64,000 nt of DNA from Panacagrimonas perspica. GTDB taxonomy: Bacteria > Pseudomonadota > Gammaproteobacteria > Nevskiales > Nevskiaceae. Positions 42,564 to 50,089 of this stretch are shown in pieces (position 1 is the stretch's first letter; the number at the start of each line of letters is the position of its first letter). The position numbers were made by a program, and so were the translations under genes. The notes under the pieces were generated by a model. The model was given only the letters and a program-made list of their open reading frames with translations, was not told the origin of the DNA and ran no database searches. The DNA is taken from contig NZ_SOBT01000008.1 in NCBI RefSeq assembly GCF_004364935.1, positions 2,235,534-2,299,533 of the forward strand, in the 5' to 3' direction.

Positions 42564-44003
42564 ATGATCTTCAAGGAATACGCGCAGCACGACGGCCTCG
42601 GCCTGGCCGATCTGGTTCGACGGCGTGAGGTCTCGCCCGAGGATCTCGTCGACAGCGCGATCGATGCCATCGAGCGGCTCAATCCCACGATCAATTGCGT
42701 CGTGCAGATCCTGCACGACCGTGCCAAGGCAGAGATCAAGAACGGCCTGGCGTTCGGTCCGTTCCGGGGCGTGCCGTTCCTGGTGAAGGAATTCGGGATG
42801 CACTTCTCCGGCATGGTGGCGTCGGCGGGTTCGCGTCTCGCGCAGGGATACCACCACGAGCACGACACCGTGATGATGGAGCGCTGCCGCAAGGCGGGCC
42901 TCGTCGCCGTCGGCACGTCGACCTTGCCCGAGATGGCGTTCAACGCGAGTTCGGAAGCGCTGCTGTACGGACCCACGCGCAATCCCTGGAACACCGACTA
43001 CTCCGCCGGCGGCTCCTCCGGAGGCGCGGGCGCGGCGGTCGGCTGCGGCATGGTGCCGCTGGCCCACGCCAACGATGGCGCGGGATCGATCCGCAATCCG
43101 GCGGCCGTCAACGGACTGGTCGGCATGAAGGTGTCCCGCGGCCGCGTCCCCGGAGGACCCGACTTCGGCATGCTGCTCTGGGGCCTGGGCGTCGAGTTCT
43201 TCGAGACGCGCACGGTCCGCGATTCGGCGGCGCTGCTGGATGCCGTCGCCGGTCCGGATGACGGCTACTTCTACACGGCGCCACCGCCGCGGCACGGATT
43301 CCTCGCCAGTGCCATGACGACGCCGGGACGCCTGCGCATCGGCGTCGTCGATGCGCTCCCCGGGACCCGGGCCAATTCGCCCGAGATCGCGGATCGGCTG
43401 TCGGACACCTGCCGGCTGCTCGAATCGCTGGGCCATGTGTGCGAGCCGCTGCGCCTGGAGTACGACGCCGGGATGTTCAACGAGTCGACGGTGCGCCTGT
43501 GGGCGACGACGCTGGGATCGGTCATGGACCAGTTCGCGCTCCACACCGGCCGCAAGATCGGCCCCGACACCACCGAGGCGGTCACGCTGTCGATCTACGA
43601 GTTCGGGCGCTCGCTCACCGCGTTCCAGCTCGACCAGGCGATGAGCCAGCAGAACCTGATCTCCCGCGCGGTGTGTACGGCGATGAAGGACGTCGACGTC
43701 GTGCTCACACCCGGGATCTGTCGCGACGTGGCGAAGCTGGGCGAGTTCAACCAGAACGCGCCGGGCGTCGACGTCTACGCGTGGTGGCAGCAGATCTGCG
43801 CGACGTACTCCACGTTCACGCCGCTGTTCAACACCACGGGACAGCCGGCGCTGATGCTGCCGCTGTGGCAGTCCAAAGCCGGCATGCCGCTGGCGATGCA
43901 GTTCGTCGGCAAAGCGGGCGACGAGGAGACCTTGTACAGCCTCGCAGGACAGCTGGAGCAGGCCGCACCCTGGGCCTCACGACGACCGCGCCATTACGCG
44001 TGA
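42564..44003 (+). CDS. Amidase-signature family enzyme
   Basis: A 479-residue amidase. The Ser-cisSer-Lys triad can be read: Lys75 in LVKEFG, the cis-Ser in GGSSGG near 152, and nucleophile Ser175 in GAGSIRNPAAVNG. The length and the GVPFLVKE and NPWNTDYSAGGSSGG blocks match 6-aminohexanoate-cyclic-dimer-hydrolase and aryl-acylamidase types. It hydrolyses an amide to acid and amine; the substrate is unknown. ATG 42564 is preferred to an ATG at 42519. It follows the LuxR gene on the same strand and is likely under its control. Confidence 0.9.
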   Translation: MIFKEYAQHDGLGLADLVRRREVSPEDLVDSAIDAIERLNPTINCVVQILHDRAKAEIKNGLAFGPFRGVPFLVKEFGMHFSGMVASAGSRLAQGYHHEHDTVMMERCRKAGLVAVGTSTLPEMAFNASSEALLYGPTRNPWNTDYSAGGSSGGAGAAVGCGMVPLAHANDGAGSIRNPAAVNGLVGMKVSRGRVPGGPDFGMLLWGLGVEFFETRTVRDSAALLDAVAGPDDGYFYTAPPPRHGFLASAMTTPGRLRIGVVDALPGTRANSPEIADRLSDTCRLLESLGHVCEPLRLEYDAGMFNESTVRLWATTLGSVMDQFALHTGRKIGPDTTEAVTLSIYEFGRSLTAFQLDQAMSQQNLISRAVCTAMKDVDVVLTPGICRDVAKLGEFNQNAPGVDVYAWWQQICATYSTFTPLFNTTGQPALMLPLWQSKAGMPLAMQFVGKAGDEETLYSLAGQLEQAAPWASRRPRHYA

Positions 44004-44021
44004 TCGGCGCCTGCGCTGCGG

Positions 44022-44243
44022 TCAGGGCGCGGGGTTCAGCGCCCTGCCCGCGTCCGTGACTTCCCACGCCGCGACGCCGAGCCGCGTCACCAGGCCCATG
44101 CCTTCGAGCGCGACCATGGTCGACACCGTTCCGACCGGCTTGCCGTTGATCTCGACGCGAGTGCCGCCCGCGGAGTACGCCTTCCAGCCGCGGCTCATCC
44201 ACGTCATCACTGCGGTCTGGGTACTGCTGAGTTTCTTTGCCAT
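44022..44243 (-). CDS. Small hypothetical protein
   Basis: A 73-residue protein with a helix-rich N-half (SSTQTAVMTWMSRGWKAY) and a C-half reading like a winged-helix tail (TVSTMVALEGMGLVTRLG, AWEVTDAGRAL). It may be a small DNA-binding or partner protein. I match no named family. It lies at the end of a minus-strand set led by OYE and BVMO genes, 60 bp after the IsdG-like gene. Confidence 0.65.
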   Translation of the reverse strand: MAKKLSSTQTAVMTWMSRGWKAYSAGGTRVEINGKPVGTVSTMVALEGMGLVTRLGVAAWEVTDAGRALNPAP

Positions 44244-44303
44244 GCGCCTATCTTGCGCTCATCCGCGTGGGGTGTGATTCGGGAAGCCCTGACCGCAGGC
44301 CGA

Positions 44304-44606
44304 CTACAGCACCGCGTCGAAAGTCTCCACTTGCGGATGTCCCAGGTAGATGCCCTTCGTGTCGCCGGCGTTGCGATGCGCCGCGCGAAAGGCCTCGGAG
44401 CGGGTCCAGTCCTCGAACGCATTGCGCGAATCCCAGATCGAGTGGGAAGCGAACAGCGTGTACTCCTCGGTGGTGGCGCCGCGCAGCAGGTTGAACGTGC
44501 GAAAGCCGGGGACGTCCTTCAGATGACTGTCGCGGTTCTTCCACACCGACACGAAGTCGTCTTCGCGGCCGAGGGCGATCTTGAAGCGGTTCATTGCGAT
44601 GAACAT
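44304..44606 (-). CDS. IsdG/HmoA-type haem-degrading monooxygenase-like protein
   Basis: A 100-residue ABM-superfamily protein. The Asn-Trp-His triad of IsdG-type haem oxygenases is present at N6 (MNRF), W67 (FEDW) and H77 (AAHR), the same residue numbers, give or take one, as in IsdG and IsdI. GFRTFNLLRG is the core strand. IsdG-type enzymes open haem to release iron; ABM-fold proteins can instead modify quinones. The role is therefore likely haem turnover but not certain. Ribosome site is weak; the gene ends the OYE-BVMO set. Confidence 0.8.
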   Translation of the reverse strand: MFIAMNRFKIALGREDDFVSVWKNRDSHLKDVPGFRTFNLLRGATTEEYTLFASHSIWDSRNAFEDWTRSEAFRAAHRNAGDTKGIYLGHPQVETFDAVL

Positions 44607-44696
44607 GGGGGACGTCGATCTGGATAAAGGGGCCTGAGCGTACCGCGCGAAACGATCGACCGGCACGTCCCGGCGCGAAAATCCCGATGCCGTCGG

Positions 44697-46184
44697 CTAG
44701 GCGCCGACCTCGCTCGACGAGGACCGCATGACGAAGGCTTCGGGATCCGGCGCCTCGAGTCGCGCCTTGAACATGGCCATCGTCCACGGCCACTGCGTCA
44801 CGATCCGGCCGGAGTCCGAGCGGTAGTACTTGCTGCCTTCGTTGCGCCAGACGGTGGTGCGCAGGTGTGCCTGCAGTTCGGCGTTGTAGCGATCCATGAC
44901 CTCGCCCCTGACTTCGATCGAGTCCGCTCCGCTGCTTTCCAGCCGGACGAGCTTGTCGACGATGTACCGGGCCTGCAGTTCCAGCATGTACAGGATCGAT
45001 CCGTTGTTCGTGTTGGGGCCGTACAGCATGAAGAGGTTCGGAAAGCCGGCGACCGTCATGCCCAGATAGGCCTGCGGTCCGTCGCTCCAGGCCTGCGCCA
45101 GGGACTCGCCACCCCGTCCCCGCACGTCGATCACCGACAGGAACTTGTTGGCGGCGTAACCCGTGGCGAAAACCAGTGCGTCGGCATCGATCGCCCGGCC
45201 GTCCGCGCACTGCACGCCGGTCTTCGTGATGCGTTCGATCGGTGCCGTCACCAGCTCGACGTTGGATCGATTGAAGAGCGGGTAGTAGTCGCTGGAGAAC
45301 AGCGGGCGCTGCGATCCCAGGATCGTCGTGGGCCGAAGCTTCTCGCGGACTTCCGGATTCTCGACGGCCTCCAGCAGCGCCATCGCCTGGCCGCGCAGCG
45401 CCTCGATCATCTCCTGATTCTCGAAGGTGATGAGACTCTCCCAGAGCGCGTACTGATCGTCCCACCGCGTGCGGGCCCGATCCGGATCGGCGCGGCGCTC
45501 GGCCAGTTCCGACGGCGAATAGATCGGATCGTCCTTGGGAAAGATCCAGTTCGGCGTGCGCTGCAGAACCGTCAGGTGCTTCACCAGCGGCGCGATCTTC
45601 GGCATCAGCTGCACCGCGGTGGCCGCCGTCCCGATCACGGCGACGCGCTTGCCGGTCAGATCGGCGGAGGCTGGCCACGCCGCTGTATGCAGCTTTTCGC
45701 CGCTGAAATCGTCGATCCCGGCAATCTCGGGCCAACGCACCTCGTTGAACATGCCCAGCGCGCTGATGAAGATCGGAGCAACGAAAACGCGCCCGTCCGT
45801 CGTATGCAGCGACCACTCGGCGTTGGCGTCGTCCCACACGGCTTGCCGGACGTTCGTCCCGAAGACGATGTGGCGCGTCAGGTCGTACTTGTCGACGCAG
45901 CTCTGCATGTAGCTCTTGATCTCCGGCTGCTGCGCGTAGGCGCGCGTCCAGTCCGGCTTCTTGTCGAACGTGAACGAGTACAGCGCCGAAGGCACGTCGC
46001 AGGACAGGCCGGGGTATCGATTGTTGACCCAGGTGCCGCCGGCCTCACGTTCGCGCTCGAGAATCAGGAAGCTGTCGAAGCCGACCTGCTGCAGCTTCAC
46101 GCCGGTGCAGATGCCGCCAGGCCCGGCGCCCAGGATCAGCACGCTGGTACGAATGGGATGGGAAATGTTTGCCGCGTTGTCCAT
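44697..46184 (-). CDS. Flavin-dependent monooxygenase, Baeyer-Villiger type
   Basis: A 495-residue FAD/NADPH monooxygenase. The first Rossmann loop GAGPGGI is near residue 19, GGTWVNNRYPG near 48, the BVMO fingerprint FSGEKLHTAAWP near 160 with its His intact, and the NADPH loop GTAATAVQ near 184. VFATGYAANKF is the ATG motif. The enzyme would insert an oxygen into a ketone to make an ester or lactone. The OYE gene is 32 bp upstream and the IsdG-like gene 90 bp downstream on the same strand. Confidence 0.9.
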   Translation of the reverse strand: MDNAANISHPIRTSVLILGAGPGGICTGVKLQQVGFDSFLILEREREAGGTWVNNRYPGLSCDVPSALYSFTFDKKPDWTRAYAQQPEIKSYMQSCVDKYDLTRHIVFGTNVRQAVWDDANAEWSLHTTDGRVFVAPIFISALGMFNEVRWPEIAGIDDFSGEKLHTAAWPASADLTGKRVAVIGTAATAVQLMPKIAPLVKHLTVLQRTPNWIFPKDDPIYSPSELAERRADPDRARTRWDDQYALWESLITFENQEMIEALRGQAMALLEAVENPEVREKLRPTTILGSQRPLFSSDYYPLFNRSNVELVTAPIERITKTGVQCADGRAIDADALVFATGYAANKFLSVIDVRGRGGESLAQAWSDGPQAYLGMTVAGFPNLFMLYGPNTNNGSILYMLELQARYIVDKLVRLESSGADSIEVRGEVMDRYNAELQAHLRTTVWRNEGSKYYRSDSGRIVTQWPWTMAMFKARLEAPDPEAFVMRSSSSEVGA

Positions 46185-46216
46185 GTCGATGATCCTGTGA
46201 AGTGCGTCTTGCGCGG

Positions 46217-47473
46217 CTACAGCGGCGCCAGCATTGCCGTCTGCCGATCTTCCGTTTCCCGGTAGATCCGGTACGCCTCCAGCGCCGTCATGTCGGCTTT
46301 CGGCCCCTGCCCTTCACCGATGCGCCAGATCTGCACGAAGAACCACACGAGGTTGGTCCACATCTCCAACGCCTTGGCTTCGTCATCCGTCGCACCGGCG
46401 GCAATCTCGCGCGGGTCCACCGGCAGTGCGCCCTCGTAGCTCACCGCCGCGTCGGTATCGCCGGCCAGCAGCCGCTTGCAGATGTCCGTGTCCACGCACA
46501 TCGGACGCCCGAGTCCGATCACGTCCATGCCACCGCTGCGAAGCGCTTCCTCCATGCCGCCACGAGTGCGCATGCCGCCGGTGATCATCAAGGGCATCGT
46601 CGCGACGGTGCGGATCTGCTTGGCGTAATCCAGGAAATAGCCCTCGCGCCGCTGCGTGCTGGGTTTGACGTCTTCCAGCCACGGCAACTGTTCGTAGTTG
46701 CCGCCGGTGATCTCGAGCAGGTCGATCTTCTCTTCGCCGAGCCAGCGCACGACCTCCAGACATTCTTCGTTGGTGAAGCCGCCCTTCTGGAAGTCCGAGG
46801 AGTTGAGCTTCACGCTCACCGGGAAATCGGGACCCACGGCCTTGCGCACCGCGCGCACCGTCTCCAGCAGCGCCCGCGCGCGATTGCGAAGGCTTCCGCC
46901 CCAGGCATCGGTGCGGGTGTTGGACAGGCCGCTGAGGAACGACGACAGCAGATAACCGTGTGCGCTGTGCACCTGCACGCCGGTGAAGCCGCACTCGCGC
47001 GCCGTGGTGGCGACGAACGCGAAGCGCCGGATGACGTCCAGGATCTCTTCTTCGGGCATCACGCGCGGCACGAACTCCGGCCGGCCCGGCACGTTGAGCG
47101 AGATCGCCGACGGCGCCGGGAACGTGCCGTCGCGCGTGACCGCGCCCTGGCGACCGGGATGATTGATCTGCATCCAGAAGTGATTGCCTGCGCGCGTGCC
47201 CGCCTTGGCGTAGGCGCGAATCCACTCGAGGCCGCCGTTGTTGTCGATGGCCACGTTGCCCGGTCGTTCGAGATAGCGGCGATCGACATGGACGTTGCCC
47301 GACACCAGCAGGCCGGCGCCGCCCTCGGACCAGCACTCGTACAGCCGCACGAGCTTCTCGTTCGCCCGGTTGTGTTCGTCCGCAAGGCCCTCGGTCAGCG
47401 GCGCTTTCGCGAGGCGGTTCGACAAGGTGGCGCCGCAGGGAAGTTTCAGCGGCCGGCTCAGCAGGTCGGTCAT
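46217..47473 (-). CDS. NADH:flavin oxidoreductase (old yellow enzyme-like)
   Basis: A 418-residue FMN oxidoreductase with a TIM barrel. Family blocks are LSNRLAKAPLTEGLA (FMN loop), QINHPGRQG, HSAHGYLLSSFLS near residue 180, RTDAWGGSLRNRARAL, and GGMRTRGGMEEALRSGGMDVIGLGRP (phosphate loop). OYE-like enzymes reduce C=C bonds next to a carbonyl with NAD(P)H. It lies just upstream of the BVMO gene, so the pair could process an enone to a saturated ketone and then an ester. Start ATG 47473 (MTDLLSRP) is used; ATG 47485 is also possible. It is divergent from an SDR gene. Confidence 0.92.
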   Translation of the reverse strand: MTDLLSRPLKLPCGATLSNRLAKAPLTEGLADEHNRANEKLVRLYECWSEGGAGLLVSGNVHVDRRYLERPGNVAIDNNGGLEWIRAYAKAGTRAGNHFWMQINHPGRQGAVTRDGTFPAPSAISLNVPGRPEFVPRVMPEEEILDVIRRFAFVATTARECGFTGVQVHSAHGYLLSSFLSGLSNTRTDAWGGSLRNRARALLETVRAVRKAVGPDFPVSVKLNSSDFQKGGFTNEECLEVVRWLGEEKIDLLEITGGNYEQLPWLEDVKPSTQRREGYFLDYAKQIRTVATMPLMITGGMRTRGGMEEALRSGGMDVIGLGRPMCVDTDICKRLLAGDTDAAVSYEGALPVDPREIAAGATDDEAKALEMWTNLVWFFVQIWRIGEGQGPKADMTALEAYRIYRETEDRQTAMLAPL

Positions 47474-47654
47474 CGGGGATTCCATCGGAAGTCGGAATCC
47501 CGATGCTATGCACCGATGCGCAGAGGGCCTATTGGGGTGTTTCCGCGTGGGCGCAGTGCTAGGTCTCGTCAGCGAGGCTTTCGCGCGACGATGGCGATAC
47601 TGTCGATCCACGAAAACCCGCCCGCGTCGCCGGGCGATCAACCGGACCGGGGAC

Positions 47655-48386
47655 ATGAACAATCTGAGCGGCAAGACGGCTTTGATCACTGGCGGCAGCC
47701 GCGGCATCGGCAGGGACGCGGCCGTTGCGCTGGCGCGTGAAGGCGTGTCCGTCGCCATCACCTACCGCGGACAGCGCGAGGCGGCGGAGACGGTGCGCGC
47801 CGAGGTCGAGGCGCTGGGTCAGCGCTGCGTCGTGCTGCAGCTCGACGTCCGCGATGGCGCGGCGATCAAGAACGTGGTGGTCGAGGCCGAACGTGCGCTC
47901 GGGGCAATCGACATCCTGGTCAACAACGCCGGCATCGCCGTCCCGCGCGATCTGGATTCGCTCACCGAGCAGGACTGGCACGACGCCATCTCCACCAACC
48001 TGACGTCGGCCTTCCTGGTGATCCAGGCGGCGTTGCCCGGCATGCGCCAGCGCGGCTGGGGCCGGATCATCAACCTGTCGTCGGTGGCCGCGCAGATCGG
48101 CGGCGTCGTCGGCCCTCACTACGCCGCCTCGAAAGCCGGACTCCACGGACTCACGCACGGCTACGCGCGCTTTCTCGCCGGCAAGGGTGTGACCGTCAAT
48201 GCCATCGCACCCGCGCTGATCGACACCGACATGGTCAAGGGATTGCCCAGCGGAGCGATGGGCCTGATCCCGGTGGGACGTTACGGAACAGTCGGCGAGA
48301 CCAGCGACATCGTCGTGATGCTGGCCCGCAATGGCTACATCACCGGGCAGACCATCAACGTGAATGGCGGCTTGTACATGAGCTGA
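47655..48386 (+). CDS. Short-chain dehydrogenase/reductase (FabG-like)
   Basis: A 243-residue classical SDR. TGGSRGIG is at residues 12-19, NNAG near 90, catalytic Ser in LSSVAA near residue 142 and Tyr/Lys in HYAASKAG near 155-160. It ends GQTINVNGGLYMS. It would interconvert a hydroxyl and a keto group with NAD(P)H. GGGGA stands before the ATG. It is divergent from the OYE gene by 181 bp, so a shared control region with the OYE-BVMO set is likely. Confidence 0.92.
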   Translation: MNNLSGKTALITGGSRGIGRDAAVALAREGVSVAITYRGQREAAETVRAEVEALGQRCVVLQLDVRDGAAIKNVVVEAERALGAIDILVNNAGIAVPRDLDSLTEQDWHDAISTNLTSAFLVIQAALPGMRQRGWGRIINLSSVAAQIGGVVGPHYAASKAGLHGLTHGYARFLAGKGVTVNAIAPALIDTDMVKGLPSGAMGLIPVGRYGTVGETSDIVVMLARNGYITGQTINVNGGLYMS

Positions 48387-48425
48387 GGGCGCGGCGCGAT
48401 CGAGAAGCTGCGCCTCTCCTGCGTT

Positions 48426-49514
48426 CTACGGATGAGCTGCGATCTGTTCCTGGATGCGCGCCCGCGCGGCCTTCCACATCGCCAGACCGTTGGCCGTGTT
48501 GCTGTCGACCAGCAGCACCGCCGCGTAATTCCGGCCGAACTCGATCCACGGCGTCGTGCCGAGCAGCCCGGGATCGCTGACTTCCGGCCCGATGCTCCCA
48601 CCCAGCCCGGCGACATCCGAAATCCACCAGCCGAAGCTGTAGCCATCGACACCGGCGCCCGGCGGCAGTGGCGAGAAGAACGATCCCAGGACGCCGATCT
48701 GCGAGGTTCTGATCTTTGCGGCCTGCGCTGGAGAAAGCACCGTCCGGCCGCCGTACGTTCCACCGTCGAGCATCATCCGGGCGAATCGAAGGTAATCGCC
48801 GGCACTGGACACCGCGCCGCCGGCGACACGCGGGTTCTGCGTATTGCCGTAGCTGTAGCTCGACATTCCGAGCGGCGCGGTCACGCGTTCGCGAATCACG
48901 GCCGCCCATGACTGGCCCGTCACCTGTTGCGCGACCAGACCTGCAACCTGATAGCCGGCCCCGCTGTATCCGAACATCGTGCCGGGCAGGAAATCGAGCT
49001 GTGTGTCCGCGATCTCCTGCACGCAGGCCTGCAAGGTCATCTCCTGGCGTGACAGGCAGGGCGAATTGAACGGAATGCCGGACGTGTGATTGAGCAGCAT
49101 CCCCATCGTGATCGCGGACTTCGACAACGGCCAGACGACCGCGCCGTTCAGATAGCGGGACACCGGCGCCGCGAGATCGATCAGCCCCTCGTCGACCAGC
49201 GCCAGGATGGCCGCCGCCGCCGGAGCCTTGGCCGAGGAAGCGATGGGGACGACGGAGCCGGTCGAGAATTCTCCAGCGGCACGCTGGAAGACCGTGGTGC
49301 CGCCGATGTCCAGGACGAAGCTGTAGCCGGAAACTTCATTCTCGTCATCGCCGACGAAACCATCGAGCGTCGAGGCGAGCGCGTCGAAGTCGTAGCCCGT
49401 CCCCGGCGCTGGCGCCTCATAGCCGTAGGAGCCACTGTCACTGCATCCCCCCAGCATCAGGAGCAGGAAGGACATCAGGATCGCGGAGGCGCACACGGAT
49501 CGGCACGAACACAT
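48426..49514 (-). CDS. Serine hydrolase of the beta-lactamase/transpeptidase fold, lipoprotein
   Basis: A 362-residue class C-type serine hydrolase. The signal peptide ends with lipobox LGGC (Cys24), followed by SDSGSYGY. The active-site SxxK motif is SSAK near residue 93, and the second motif is YSGAGY near residue 183, with Gly where YxN is usual. The fold is therefore an esterase, transpeptidase or D-aminopeptidase type rather than a typical beta-lactamase. The KTG-like third motif is not evident. It is convergent with the SDR gene. Confidence 0.82.
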   Translation of the reverse strand: MCSCRSVCASAILMSFLLLMLGGCSDSGSYGYEAPAPGTGYDFDALASTLDGFVGDDENEVSGYSFVLDIGGTTVFQRAAGEFSTGSVVPIASSAKAPAAAAILALVDEGLIDLAAPVSRYLNGAVVWPLSKSAITMGMLLNHTSGIPFNSPCLSRQEMTLQACVQEIADTQLDFLPGTMFGYSGAGYQVAGLVAQQVTGQSWAAVIRERVTAPLGMSSYSYGNTQNPRVAGGAVSSAGDYLRFARMMLDGGTYGGRTVLSPAQAAKIRTSQIGVLGSFFSPLPPGAGVDGYSFGWWISDVAGLGGSIGPEVSDPGLLGTTPWIEFGRNYAAVLLVDSNTANGLAMWKAARARIQEQIAAHP

Positions 49515-50089
49515 CGGTGGGAACCGTTAGAGGCGATCGGAAGAGAAATGAATATATATCGCGATCGACCCCGCGGACACTGTCACGCGAGATAACGGAA
49601 TGCGTCGAAACGCTGACGCGACACGGTCACACGAACATGCGACGCCTTCGATCGGCGTCGCAGCGAATCACTTCTCGCCCTGCACCGTTCGAGCCGTTAC
49701 GATGGACCTGTTTGCTGCGACGACACTGAAAGACAATCGTAAGGACCGTCGTCTCCGCCCGTCCGCTGTTGGCACGCTTCGCGCAACGGCCCTGCTCACC
49801 ATTCGTTGCGAAACGGCAGAAGGGCTCAAGACAAATTCCGTGTGCGGAGTCGAAACCCTGCGGGCAGAGACGTCGAGTGAAAGCCTCGACGGACCTGCGT
49901 TCGTCCAGACCGGCTGACGGTCAGTGAACATCCGCGCGTGTCCGCGGTCTATCTGCGCTCGCCTGTCCTGCGCAGCGCGGCCGCACGAAGTTCTCCTCGC
50001 GGCTGCGTTCGAAGTCGATGGGCGAGCGCGACTCGTACTGAATGTGCCGTCGCCTTTCGGGAATACCTACTAATTGGAGCGTTGTGCTG
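49515..50089. other. 575-bp gene-poor region
   Basis: This stretch lies between divergent genes and holds their promoters. AT-rich patches occur near 49548-49560 (atgaatatatatcgcg). A hairpin with arms GCGACGCC (49639-49646) and GGCGTCGC (49654-49661) is present. No open frame here looks like a protein. Confidence 0.5.

Noticed and set aside
49600..49917. 105-codon plus-strand frame in the gap before the MalT-like gene
   Set aside because: No ribosome site, no domain, mixed composition.
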